From DSFO01 sp041640715 (lineage in GTDB: Archaea; Thermoproteota; Thermoprotei; Gearchaeales; Gearchaeaceae): a DNA stretch of 64,000 nucleotides. The notes beneath the pieces were generated by a model. That model ran no database searches. It was not told the DNA's origin and saw nothing but the letters and a program-made list of their open reading frames with translations. Where the stretch lies: contig JBEPZU010000006.1 of the NCBI GenBank assembly GCA_041640715.1, positions 1-64,000 on the forward strand. Direction: 5' to 3'. Positions within the stretch are counted from its first letter, which is position 1. Every line of letters begins with the position of its first letter. Shown here in pieces: positions 34,530-42,915 of the stretch. Position numbers and translations under genes: made by a program.

Positions 34530-35033
34530 TACCAACAACTCTTCGAAAAATAATTTTTTCTTTTTCACCACTTCATATTTAAATTCTTCAAAGTTTTGTT
34601 GAATATTACTCAAACTGGATAGTATAATGTAGCATTTTGTTTTAAATCTCTTAATTTCTTTAATAAAATCATTTATAATATTTCTATTATTTTGTTCATA
34701 TATCAAAGCCGAATCTAAATCTGTTTCGAAATCGTCCTTGGGAAGATATGGAGGGTTGAAAACGATTAAATCTATACAGCACGGTCTTATGGCGCTTAAA
34801 AGGTCACAACAAATAACCTCGATGTTGAAAGCACCACTTTCTCGTATCTTGCTCTTAACTAAATTAAGGCATTCCATTGAAACATCTGTAGCTAGAATCA
34901 AATCAAATCTATCTCGCAAGCTAAAAGCTACATAACCAGAACCCGTTCCTAAATCTATGACCAATCCTCCTTTTTCCTGTTCTAAAGATTCTAAAAGTAG
35001 AAATGTATCTTCAGAAGGAGGATAGCACACCAT
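34509..35033 (-). CDS. HemK2/Mtq2-like N5-glutamine methyltransferase
   Basis: A 174-residue class I methyltransferase: PPSEDTFLLLESL near the start, AdoMet motif DLGTGSGYVAF, and the catalytic NPPYLP motif typical of glutamine N5-methylases. The short archaeal/eukaryal HemK2 type methylates the GGQ glutamine of release factor aRF1, normally with Trm112 as partner. That substrate is inferred from family. Convergent with gdhA. Confidence 0.88.
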   Translation of the reverse strand: MVCYPPSEDTFLLLESLEQEKGGLVIDLGTGSGYVAFSLRDRFDLILATDVSMECLNLVKSKIRESGAFNIEVICCDLLSAIRPCCIDLIVFNPPYLPKDDFETDLDSALIYEQNNRNIINDFIKEIKRFKTKCYIILSSLSNIQQNFEEFKYEVVKKKKLFFEELLVLKFQTF

Positions 35034-35173
35034 GACTAGTAGCTATGTTAAGAGCCTTCATGCTATTTTAGTCTTGGCAAAATATACATCTCTTAAAAGC
35101 ATTAGAAGAAAAGCATGATTTTCAAGCTTGCTAAGGATGTTGTTAAAATAAAGAAAACCCAAAATGAGAAACT

Positions 35174-36463
35174 TCACCTGAAATAGCAGACCGAATCTAC
35201 TAATTCTTCCAGCTCTTCCCCTTTATTGCTGATTACCTTATCAAAGGAAACTACTACGAAGTCTAGATTAAGATCCTTAGCATAACGATATGCTTCTAAC
35301 AATTCCTCTTTAGTAGGATATCTAGCGATTTCAACATACCTCTTATCAAACTTAGGAGACAGAGGATTGCAGAAATTATCAGGATGATATTGATACATTA
35401 TGTTCACTAGAACATCTGGCATGTTTTCTTTTATCCATTTCAATATAGGTTTTGTACAGCATTCTACATGATTCGGCATAACAAGATGCCTAATCACCAT
35501 ATTATCGCCCCATTCATAGACAAGCCTATGGTTCTTACTCACGGTCTCAAAGTACCAAGGAGTTCTAGACAACCTAATGGCGCAATTATTATTTCCGAAT
35601 TTGAAATCAGGCAAATAGATATCCACGACTTCTTTTAGAAGCTTCATTAGCTTATCGCTCATGTAGAAATTAGAGTTCCATAAAATAGGTGCATTGAATT
35701 CATTTTTATAATAAGCATTTCTATAATCTACCTTATAACCAAAATAATCTGTATAAGCATTTAATATATAGTTGAATTCCTTAGGTTGAGGTTTCTTTAG
35801 ATCACAAAGTTCCCTTATTGCTTCTATTATTGTATGAAAATGAATCGTAGGTTCTCCGCCTACTAAGTTTATATTGTGACAACCCTCGATCCTCAGTTGA
35901 TACATCATCAAAGCTAAAAGCCTAGGAGTAACAGGAATTCCATTATACTTATCTGTGCTTATATCGCCGTTCTGGCAAAAAGCACATCTCATATTACAAC
36001 TTGAGAAGAATATTGTGCCTGAACCGTTTGTACCTCTAAAAATTAATTCTTCACCTCTATGATGGAAATAGCTACTAACCCTTGAAACTTCTTCTAGCTG
36101 ACAAGTCCCTAATTTATCCCCTTTGGTTCTATCTACTTTACAATGCCATCTACAAAACTCGCAATGTTTAAGCATCCTCCTAGCTATCTCTACTTTCAAA
36201 TCCAAGAAATTGGGACTCATTATAGGTAATTCGCTGATCTCAACTTCGCCTGACTTAATCTTTAAGAAGAGTTCTTGAAATTCAAAGGATAGCCTTTCAT
36301 GCTCTTCCCATAGAGATTCTTCATCAGCTTCTTTAATATTTAAATCACAACCTATTCTTCTACATAGTAAATATTTTGCAGGTTTTATATTTAGAGAAAC
36401 TTCATAATACCAATTGAGCTTATCTTTAACATGTTTCCATACCCATAAATTGGCAAAATTCAC
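35174..36463 (-). CDS. Radical SAM protein of the PflX type (COG1313)
   Basis: A 429-residue radical SAM enzyme. The cluster motif is CNMRCAFC near residue 155, preceded by FRGTNGSGTIFFSS and followed by NLVGGEPT, the family pattern of PflX-like activating-enzyme homologues. An N-terminal CEFCRWHC...C group may bind zinc or a second cluster. It is longer than usual for the family, with an N-terminal extension of about 90 residues. Its substrate is unknown; no glycyl radical enzyme gene is in the window. Confidence 0.83.
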   Translation of the reverse strand: MNFANLWVWKHVKDKLNWYYEVSLNIKPAKYLLCRRIGCDLNIKEADEESLWEEHERLSFEFQELFLKIKSGEVEISELPIMSPNFLDLKVEIARRMLKHCEFCRWHCKVDRTKGDKLGTCQLEEVSRVSSYFHHRGEELIFRGTNGSGTIFFSSCNMRCAFCQNGDISTDKYNGIPVTPRLLALMMYQLRIEGCHNINLVGGEPTIHFHTIIEAIRELCDLKKPQPKEFNYILNAYTDYFGYKVDYRNAYYKNEFNAPILWNSNFYMSDKLMKLLKEVVDIYLPDFKFGNNNCAIRLSRTPWYFETVSKNHRLVYEWGDNMVIRHLVMPNHVECCTKPILKWIKENMPDVLVNIMYQYHPDNFCNPLSPKFDKRYVEIARYPTKEELLEAYRYAKDLNLDFVVVSFDKVISNKGEELEELVDSVCYFR

Positions 36464-36484
36464 ACTATATTTATACTATTTAAA

Positions 36485-36790
36485 TCATAAAAGTCCTTTC
36501 TTTCTTAACAATTCCTCAACTGCTCTCTTATCTTTACAAACTATGTATAGTACACTGTTTTCTTTTACCTGCGCCTCTTTCAAAGTCTTGTTATCAGGAA
36601 TTTCCTTATTTTTATAAATAATTTTAAAAAAATTAGGAAAATCATCTAATTTATATTTTTTAAGAATTATTTTCTTTAATTCTAAAACTTCTTTATCAAG
36701 ATCTATATTTATCTCGCTAATTTTCTTATTAAAAAAACTCCAAGAAGTTTTTTCTTTAAAAATAAAGGTTTCATTTACTTTTATCTTCAC
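36485..36790 (-). CDS. Ubiquitin-like beta-grasp protein coupled to HtpX
   Basis: A 101-residue protein whose residues 24-86 follow the ubiquitin pattern closely: a strand INIDLDK, a helix LELKKIILKKY, then FKIIYKNKEIPDNKTLKEAQV and ENSVLYIV, parallel to ubiquitin's [21 protein letters not shown] and ESTLHLV. There is no C-terminal Gly-Gly; it ends LRKKGLL, so it is probably not conjugated in the usual way unless processed. It starts with GTG inside the HtpX stop codon (GTGA), so it is co-translated with that membrane protease. The function is unknown; a substrate adaptor or regulator is possible. Confidence 0.6.
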   Translation of the reverse strand: MKIKVNETFIFKEKTSWSFFNKKISEINIDLDKEVLELKKIILKKYKLDDFPNFFKIIYKNKEIPDNKTLKEAQVKENSVLYIVCKDKRAVEELLRKKGLL

Positions 36791-37665
36791 ACTATATAAA
36801 TCCCCATTTCTTTAGCGATTTCCTTTAACCTTTCTATCCTTTTCTTAGTAGATGGATGCGTTGAGAACCATTCAATTACATCTTCACCGCTTATACCTTT
36901 TCTAAAGGGGTTTGCAATCCATAATGATGCAGTAGTCTGAGGAGCATCTAGTCTCGAACCAGAAATTATATACCTCTCTATTTTCTGCAGAGCACTTATC
37001 AAATTCTGGGGCTTTCCTGTTATCTTGGCAGCGGTATAATCAGCTAAATACTCTCTAGATCTAGATATTGCAAGTTGAATTAGAGAAGCTGTGAGAGGAG
37101 CTAGTATGTATGTTGCTAATGCTAAGGCTATTTCTGCTCCATTCCTTCCTCTAACTAATACTACTAGAAATAAGAAATAAGCCAACCAGGTTATTGCAGA
37201 AGCAACTGCAGCAGCGATGGTTGCAATAAGAACATCTCTATTAACTATATGACCTATCTCGTGAGCCATCACTGCTTCGATTTCTTTATCATCCATCAAG
37301 GTAAGCAATCCTTTAGTCGCAGCTACAACAGAACTTCCTGGACCTCTTCCTGTAGCGAAAGCATTAGGTTGAGGAGAATCGACGATGGCCACTTTTGGTT
37401 TCTTAATTCCTACTTTCATAGATAGATCCTCTACGATTCTGTGAAGTCTAGGCGCTTCACTTTCACTTACTATTCTAGCACCCGTACTTGCAAGCACTAT
37501 TTTATCTGAAATGAAATAGAACAGAAGGTTAAGCAATAAAGCTGCTATGAGGAAAAAGAAAGCAATGCTTATCCCTCCTATTAAGTAACCTATGCCTACT
37601 AATATAGCACCAAGTAATGCCAATAACGAAACAGTTTTTAGATAAATTTTTAGAGCGTAAACCAT
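36787..37665 (-). CDS. htpX: HtpX-like M48 membrane metalloprotease
   Basis: A 292-residue zinc protease of the membrane. Two N-terminal hydrophobic helices, the zinc motif HEIGHIVNRD near 125-134, two further helices, and the third ligand Glu in SREYLADYTAAKITG. It degrades misfolded membrane proteins. The ATG at 37665 was chosen because a TATA box (37691-37700) lies 30 bp upstream; a longer reading from 37707 would start on the far side of that box. It is translationally coupled to the ubiquitin-like gene. Confidence 0.92.
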   Translation of the reverse strand: MVYALKIYLKTVSLLALLGAILVGIGYLIGGISIAFFFLIAALLLNLLFYFISDKIVLASTGARIVSESEAPRLHRIVEDLSMKVGIKKPKVAIVDSPQPNAFATGRGPGSSVVAATKGLLTLMDDKEIEAVMAHEIGHIVNRDVLIATIAAAVASAITWLAYFLFLVVLVRGRNGAEIALALATYILAPLTASLIQLAISRSREYLADYTAAKITGKPQNLISALQKIERYIISGSRLDAPQTTASLWIANPFRKGISGEDVIEWFSTHPSTKKRIERLKEIAKEMGIYIV

Positions 37666-37690
37666 AACAAGATACCGATAGATGTATGTT

Positions 37691-37700
37691 ATATTTAAAT
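37691..37700 (-). promoter_or_regulatory. TATA box of htpX
   Basis: ATTTAAATAT on the minus strand, centred 30 bp upstream of the ATG at 37665. It decides the start of HtpX. Confidence 0.55.
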
Positions 37701-37741
37701 TTTCCAATAAGCTTTAAAATAAGATAGGGCTAATAGAAAAC

Positions 37742-38185
37742 GTGGTAATCCCCAAATTAATGCCTGATGAAGTGATAACAAGGGTAGTTTATCCTTTAAT
37801 AAGATCCTTGGTCGCTAAACGTTTGATAGAAATTCATCGTTTAAACCAAAAAGAAGTTGCTGATATCCTGAGCGTAACTCAAGCAGCTGTAAGTTATTAC
37901 TTATCAAACAAAAGAGGAACTACAAAAAATCTTCTTTGCAATGAAGAAATAGAGGCCATAAATAAACTAGTCGATGAATTTGTTTCAAAAAACATAACGA
38001 AGGAAGAACTATTTGTAGAAATCATCAAATTAATACAGAACATCATAAGGACAAGGGAGTTGTGTTTATTCCACAAATATTTAGAAAAGGATTTGGACAT
38101 AAATGGGTGCAATATATGCGAGATAAGATACTTCTCTATTCCTTCCTTTTCTATGAACGTGACCCTCAAGAATTCAAATGAGTAA
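37742..38185 (+). CDS. HTH transcriptional regulator with C-terminal Cys cluster (COG2522-like)
   Basis: A 147-residue regulator: an XRE-type helix-turn-helix around 33-55 (LNQKEVADILSVTQAAVSYYL) and a C-terminal region with several Cys and a His (CLFHKY, CNIC) that might bind metal or an Fe-S cluster. The N-terminal PKLMPDEVITRVVYPLIRSLVA segment fits the archaeal COG2522 type. It starts with GTG about 26 bp after a CTTTAAAA TATA-like box; ATG 37760 is an alternative. Divergent from htpX and coupled to a tiny zinc ribbon. Confidence 0.8.
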   Translation: MVIPKLMPDEVITRVVYPLIRSLVAKRLIEIHRLNQKEVADILSVTQAAVSYYLSNKRGTTKNLLCNEEIEAINKLVDEFVSKNITKEELFVEIIKLIQNIIRTRELCLFHKYLEKDLDINGCNICEIRYFSIPSFSMNVTLKNSNE

Positions 38186-38312
38186 AGAGAAAATAAGAAG
38201 CTTTTGTCAGTATTGCAATAAAATAACAGAGAAAGAAAAAGTAGGTGAGGAAGGGATATGGGGTGTTTATAGATGTGTAGTTTGCAATAACTTGGTACTT
38301 TTGCCACCTTAA
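38178..38312 (+). CDS. 44-residue zinc-ribbon protein
   Basis: ATG-started ORF of 44 codons with CQYC and CVVC pairs (residues 10-13 and 33-36), a minimal zinc ribbon, ending NLVLLPP. It overlaps the 3' end of the HTH regulator by 8 bp, so it is probably co-translated. Tiny zinc ribbons of this size occur in archaeal ribosome- or RNA polymerase-linked roles; none is assigned here. Confidence 0.55.
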   Translation: MSKEKIRSFCQYCNKITEKEKVGEEGIWGVYRCVVCNNLVLLPP

Positions 38313-38343
38313 CTTTAAATTAGGAGAAGACTAATAAAGAAAG

Positions 38344-40242
38344 ATGAGGTTGTTTCTTCTATTATCAATCATACTACTTAATTTTCTACCCCTAAATATA
38401 ACCCTACTAACTGCTGAAAGTTGCGAGGACCTGGTTCTAACTTCTAATCAAAAAGTGACCATAAGTGAGCCTAAAATTTTATGCAAAATAACTATGCAAG
38501 ATGATTCCCAGTTAACTATAGAAAATGTAGCCGAGCTTAAAGTACTAGGTAATATTGAACTCAAAGATAATTCGCAACTATTAATAAACAATTCTACCAT
38601 ATCAATTAATTCTAATTTATCTCTAGAAAGCAATAGCCAAATACAAATCGTGAAATCTAACGTGACGTTCTATACCTTAAAATTTCTCCTAAAAGGAAAT
38701 TCTAGTGCTTATATCAATTTTTCTTTATTTAATTCTGAGAAACTAGAGATCATTCCAAAAGACCTATCTAAGCTTAGGATTAGATATACAAGCTTTATTG
38801 GGAAAATCTATATCTATCCATATTCTTATTCTGACGTACAAATCGAAAAAAGTCATGGATTCAAGTTAGTCATATCAAATCAAAGATTCAATGCAACAAT
38901 AGAGGATTCAACGCTGGCGATTAAACTAGAAATCATATCTGCTAACCCTCTCGAGATAAAGGTTCCTAAAGGTTTATACTCCTATTGGGATCCCTCCATG
39001 ATTTCCAGCAGTATGATCACTCCTGCGCAGATAAAAATTTATCGAAGTTTATTTGGTCCAACTGGATTGAATAACGAAATAGCGCTAATAAGTAGAACCT
39101 CAGTGAGAATAACCAATTCGAGCGATATTAGCATTGCGCTATTCGATATACAAGATAACATATCAGGCCTTTTTAGAGGTTATTATGATAAGAAAACGCT
39201 TAAAATTTCTGATACGTATTATATTGAGCTAATACAATCCAGCGTTATAACATGGTCTTTAAACTTCCAAGCTTTACAAAGCATAAAAATAACCAACTCT
39301 TCAAACTTAGAGATAAATGCACAAAATAAAACTAACGTAGAAGTATTTAATGTAAGAAATATAGAACAAATAGAAATCAAAGATAATGCAGTTATTTTAT
39401 TAAATGAAAGCTCAATAATAGGCAAGGTTATTTTAAAAGATAATGCTAAATTGATAGCAAAGAATACATACATAAGTAATATAAATAATATAATTACTAA
39501 CGACAATTCAATAGCTTTAATAGCTTCTATCGATGAAGTAAGAACGAATGTTAAAGGAAACACGACTAGTTTTTCTGTTTATGGAGCAATTGCTGTGTTA
39601 TCAAGTTCAAATGTCACAATAAAGAATTTTCAACTGAAAATATCATTGGTAACGAAATATCCTAAATTCCAGACGGTTTTAATAGGGTTTGAAAACAAGA
39701 TAGGTGAAATAACATTCTTTTCATTAAATAATCTACCCTCAGCTGAATACAAGTTGATTCTTGAAGTGGAAGCTACAACAGGTGAAAGATTGATAGCTGA
39801 AAAGCTTATCACAATTAAAACACCTATAAAACTAAGTAAACCTACTCCTCCTAGTTTGAAAATTACCCTTAGCGGTTATCCTATACTAACTTGGGAAGAA
39901 GAAAATAATCCCTTTATCCCGATATTAGGTTATAACATTTATAGAGGGGAAGATCCAACTAATTTACAACAGATAGCTACCTTGTCTGCAAATAGAACTG
40001 TATTTATAGATTTAAACGTAACACAAGGTAAGGAATATTATTATGCTATAACTGCTTTTAACGAACTAGGAGAAAGCGAATTCTCTAATATAATTCAAGC
40101 TAAATTACTTATAAAAGAAAGTGAGTCTGAACAGTTTGTGATGTACAAATGGATTCCAGCAATAGCTGTAGTGACGTTCTTTATGTTTTTATCTGGTTAT
40201 ATAATTAAAAGCATTAAGAATAGAAAAAGCCTTAAACATTGA
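38344..40242 (+). CDS. Exported surface protein with repetitive beta region and fibronectin type III domain
   Basis: A 632-residue protein: signal sequence (1-25), a long region of short repeated beta units with DNSQL/DDSQL motifs and many N-x-S/T sequons that suggests a right-handed beta-helix, an fnIII domain at about 500-595 (YNIYRGEDPTN...YYYAITAFNELGESEFSN pattern), and a C-terminal transmembrane helix (about 602-622) with a basic tail. Two Cys near the start may be disulfide-bonded. Probably an envelope or adhesion protein. It converges on the IscA-like gene with an 11-bp overlap. Confidence 0.8.
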   Translation: MRLFLLLSIILLNFLPLNITLLTAESCEDLVLTSNQKVTISEPKILCKITMQDDSQLTIENVAELKVLGNIELKDNSQLLINNSTISINSNLSLESNSQIQIVKSNVTFYTLKFLLKGNSSAYINFSLFNSEKLEIIPKDLSKLRIRYTSFIGKIYIYPYSYSDVQIEKSHGFKLVISNQRFNATIEDSTLAIKLEIISANPLEIKVPKGLYSYWDPSMISSSMITPAQIKIYRSLFGPTGLNNEIALISRTSVRITNSSDISIALFDIQDNISGLFRGYYDKKTLKISDTYYIELIQSSVITWSLNFQALQSIKITNSSNLEINAQNKTNVEVFNVRNIEQIEIKDNAVILLNESSIIGKVILKDNAKLIAKNTYISNINNIITNDNSIALIASIDEVRTNVKGNTTSFSVYGAIAVLSSSNVTIKNFQLKISLVTKYPKFQTVLIGFENKIGEITFFSLNNLPSAEYKLILEVEATTGERLIAEKLITIKTPIKLSKPTPPSLKITLSGYPILTWEEENNPFIPILGYNIYRGEDPTNLQQIATLSANRTVFIDLNVTQGKEYYYAITAFNELGESEFSNIIQAKLLIKESESEQFVMYKWIPAIAVVTFFMFLSGYIIKSIKNRKSLKH

Positions 40243-40576
40243 AAGAAGAACCGCAGCTACAAGTGTAGATAGCATTAGGATTATCTATCTTAAAGCCCGA
40301 AGCCATCAATGTCTCTACGTAATCCACGCTTGCACCTTTTAAGTACTTAGCACTGAATTTATCTATTATAATCTTTATACCTTTTACCTCATATATGTAG
40401 TCATCATCCGTGGGTTCATCGAAAGTCATACCATAGCTAAAACCTGCACAACCTCCACTAGCGATGTAGATTCTTAATGCCAAGTTTGGATTGTTCTCTT
40501 CTTCTAAGAACTCTTTTATCTTCTCTATAGCTCTTTCTGTAAATTTGACTATTTCTTCATGTATTTGTATAGCCAT
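40232..40576 (-). CDS. IscA/HesB-type iron-sulfur carrier
   Basis: A 114-residue A-type Fe-S carrier. The three cluster Cys are visible: SGGCAGFSYGM and the C-terminal CSCGSSF. It receives or delivers Fe-S clusters, needed by the many radical SAM and ferredoxin proteins nearby. The ATG at 40576 is preferred over a longer reading from 40654 because TTTTATAAAAG (40597-40607) lies 26 bp upstream and the protein then begins where the family begins (AIQIHEEIVKF). Confidence 0.92.
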   Translation of the reverse strand: MAIQIHEEIVKFTERAIEKIKEFLEEENNPNLALRIYIASGGCAGFSYGMTFDEPTDDDYIYEVKGIKIIIDKFSAKYLKGASVDYVETLMASGFKIDNPNAIYTCSCGSSFNV

Positions 40577-40596
40577 ATAAGTTATAGTGAACCTTC

Positions 40597-40607
40597 TTTT
40601 ATAAAAG
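40597..40607 (-). promoter_or_regulatory. TATA box of the IscA-like gene
   Basis: TTTTATAAAA, palindromic, centred 26 bp upstream of the ATG at 40576. It lies between that gene and the end of the glycosyltransferase gene, which partly overlaps it, so the promoter sits on coding DNA. Confidence 0.5.
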
Positions 40608-40614
40608 CTTTTTT

Positions 40615-41748
40615 CTACAATACTTCCTTGCCTTGATAAATCCTTCCCTTCCAATATATCCCTTTTCTAAATCTTAAGTAAGAATAAATTAAAATATATA
40701 TCGTTATAATTATAGCTAAAAAGAATAGAAATCCATAAGAATAATTAACATTTAATTTATAGTAAATTATCCCAAATCTAAAAAAATAAAATAAATTAAT
40801 AATAAACGCATAAAATAAAAGTTCAACTTCATAAAATACCAAAAAATTATAAATACTTATTAATAATAAAAGAAAAGGAAGCAGATAAACTACAATTAAA
40901 GCTAATATTGCAAAGATTAAATAATATATCTTAGCTCTAAGCCCTATGAAAAAGTTTTTACTCCATCCTTCCACCAATTCTTTAAAATTATCATACATTC
41001 TTACTTTGAAAAGAGAAAGTGCATTATATAAACGAGTTTCGAAAGAATTAACCTTAAAAAGCCTCGCTAAGTTAAAATCTTCGACTATCTTGTTTTTTAC
41101 ACTCATATGTCCTCCAACTTTTTCATAAGAACTTCTCCTGAAAAACATATACTGACCATTGCCAAAGATTCCTACCCTGCTTTTTTTATTGAAGAAAGGA
41201 GCAAGGCTTACAATATATACGAACTGACCTATCACAGGCAAAAAAAGTTTGACCCATTTATTCTTCATCAGAAGCGAAGGAATTAAAGTTAATAAGTCTA
41301 GCTTTTCTTCTTCCATTTTTCCAACTGCAATACTAAGTAGCCTTTTGTCATGAATCGTATCTGCATCGGTGAATAAAAGATATTCTCCTTTAGAATACAG
41401 ATAACCTACATAACAAGCCCAATTTTTGCCTACCCATCCATCAGGCAAAGGAGGTTCTTGGATTATTTTCACCTTTCCTTCGTAATTCTTAAGAATCTCC
41501 GCAGTTCTATCTTTGGATTCTCCCAATACTACAATAATTTCCTTGTTATCGTAATCCTGCCCAATTAAAGAATCCATGCATTCTTTAATTTTGGCTTCTT
41601 CATCCTTAACGGGAACTATTATAGATACAAGGGGTTTATCCTTAATATTAAAATTTGTGCTTAAAGTTGGAAGTATCTTGAAGAGATATAATTGTGCTAA
41701 GTTTAATAGAATTACGCCTAGGGTATAGAAAACCAACAATAAAAACAT
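40615..41748 (-). CDS. Membrane glycosyltransferase family 2
   Basis: A 377-residue GT-A enzyme: one N-terminal helix, the GT2 core with VSIIVPVKDEE, the DADT metal motif in LLFTDADT, an acceptor-side ED motif (VEDFNLARLF), and three or four C-terminal helices. It resembles the carotenoid/hydroxychlorobactene glycosyltransferase branch and could glycosylate a lipid. Starts immediately after the AmrS stop (TGAATG), so the two genes form an operon, though a functional link is not obvious. Confidence 0.85.
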   Translation of the reverse strand: MFLLLVFYTLGVILLNLAQLYLFKILPTLSTNFNIKDKPLVSIIVPVKDEEAKIKECMDSLIGQDYDNKEIIVVLGESKDRTAEILKNYEGKVKIIQEPPLPDGWVGKNWACYVGYLYSKGEYLLFTDADTIHDKRLLSIAVGKMEEEKLDLLTLIPSLLMKNKWVKLFLPVIGQFVYIVSLAPFFNKKSRVGIFGNGQYMFFRRSSYEKVGGHMSVKNKIVEDFNLARLFKVNSFETRLYNALSLFKVRMYDNFKELVEGWSKNFFIGLRAKIYYLIFAILALIVVYLLPFLLLLISIYNFLVFYEVELLFYAFIINLFYFFRFGIIYYKLNVNYSYGFLFFLAIIITIYILIYSYLRFRKGIYWKGRIYQGKEVL

Positions 41749-42828
41749 TCAACTGAAGAAAACTGGTAAAAAGCGCTGCTTGAAAGCGTTCTTGCTCAGT
41801 TTGCCTACGATAGGTATTTTATACCCGCAATATTTACATCTATTTTGTTCATCTAAATGCCAACCTAATATTTCAAAGGAAAAACGTTTTATCACTATCC
41901 TACCACAGCCAGGGCAATAAGTATGCTCATAAGGATGGCCTGGAACATTGCCTATGTATACGTATCTCATTCCTTCCTCTTTTGCAATTTCATAATGCTT
42001 CTCTAAAGTTTCAATAGGAGTGTGCGGTAGATGCATAAGCTTATAATCAGGATGGAATCTAAGGAAGTGTATTGGTGCATCTGGACCTAAGTTATCATAT
42101 ATCCATCTTACCAGTTTTCTAGCAAACTCTAAGTTATCACCAATCTCTGGTATTACCAAATCGGTGATCTCAATATGGATATTTGTTTTCTTAAGCTCTA
42201 AAAGAGCATCAAATATTGGCTCAGGACCCGGAACAATTATATATTTTTGCATGAAATTCTTCTCAGCGTTTCCCTTGAAATCCACAGTTATGGCGTCTAA
42301 GAAATTCTTCAACAAATCTATAGCTTCTGGCGTTAAATAACCATTGCTTACAAACGTATTAAAAAGTCCTTTTTTCCTAGCAATAACACCTATGTCATGA
42401 GCAAACTCTATGAAAATGGTAGGCTCATTATAAGTGTAAGTTATACCCTCGCTTTCTGTCTTTATGGCCATCTCGACTACTTCCTCAGGTGTAACATCAA
42501 TACCCTCAACTTTCCTTCTTTGGCTAATATCGAAGTTCTGACAATATTGACACATCCAATTGCAGCCTGTAGTAGCTATTGATAAAACCTTGGAACCAGG
42601 ATAGAAATGGGATAAGGGCTTCTTTTCTATAGGGTCTATATGGCTAGCTATTATTTTACCGTAAACCAATAAATAGAGTTTACCCTCTATGTTTTGCCTA
42701 ATCCCACAAAGCCCTATCAATCCTTTAGGAATATTACAATATCTAGCACAAGCAGTACATCTAACACGACCATCCTGAAGTTTCTGGTAGAGATATGCTT
42801 CTTTCACCTCATCTATAATGTAATCCAA
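41749..42828 (-). CDS. amrS: AmmeMemoRadiSam-type radical SAM enzyme
   Basis: A 359-residue radical SAM protein of the AmrS/COG1180 type. N-terminal CTACARYCNIP and GLCG, cluster motif CNWMCQYCQNFDISQ near 83-97, and a C-terminal zinc ribbon (CPGCGR ... CKYCGYK). In the AmmeMemoRadiSam set it is found with Memo and AMMECR1 proteins; those are not in the window. The reaction is unknown. It is divergent from thrS. Confidence 0.87.
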   Translation of the reverse strand: MDYIIDEVKEAYLYQKLQDGRVRCTACARYCNIPKGLIGLCGIRQNIEGKLYLLVYGKIIASHIDPIEKKPLSHFYPGSKVLSIATTGCNWMCQYCQNFDISQRRKVEGIDVTPEEVVEMAIKTESEGITYTYNEPTIFIEFAHDIGVIARKKGLFNTFVSNGYLTPEAIDLLKNFLDAITVDFKGNAEKNFMQKYIIVPGPEPIFDALLELKKTNIHIEITDLVIPEIGDNLEFARKLVRWIYDNLGPDAPIHFLRFHPDYKLMHLPHTPIETLEKHYEIAKEEGMRYVYIGNVPGHPYEHTYCPGCGRIVIKRFSFEILGWHLDEQNRCKYCGYKIPIVGKLSKNAFKQRFLPVFFS

Positions 42829-42915
42829 CTTTTATATTAGCCTTAGAAAATCGAGACTTATTAATAAAACTATCAACTATCGAATTTATCAATTACTTTA
42901 TTTAATATATATAAA

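Noticed and set aside
35115..35186. 23-codon ORF between the methylase and the PflX-like gene
   Set aside because: Too short, no Shine-Dalgarno or TATA signal at the right place and no coupling to a neighbour.
37665..37707. Longer N-terminus for HtpX
   Set aside because: The extension crosses the TATA box at 37691-37700 and precedes the normal start of the family.
40577..40654. Longer N-terminus for the IscA-like protein
   Set aside because: It would start upstream of a good TATA box and overlap the glycosyltransferase end without any family likeness.
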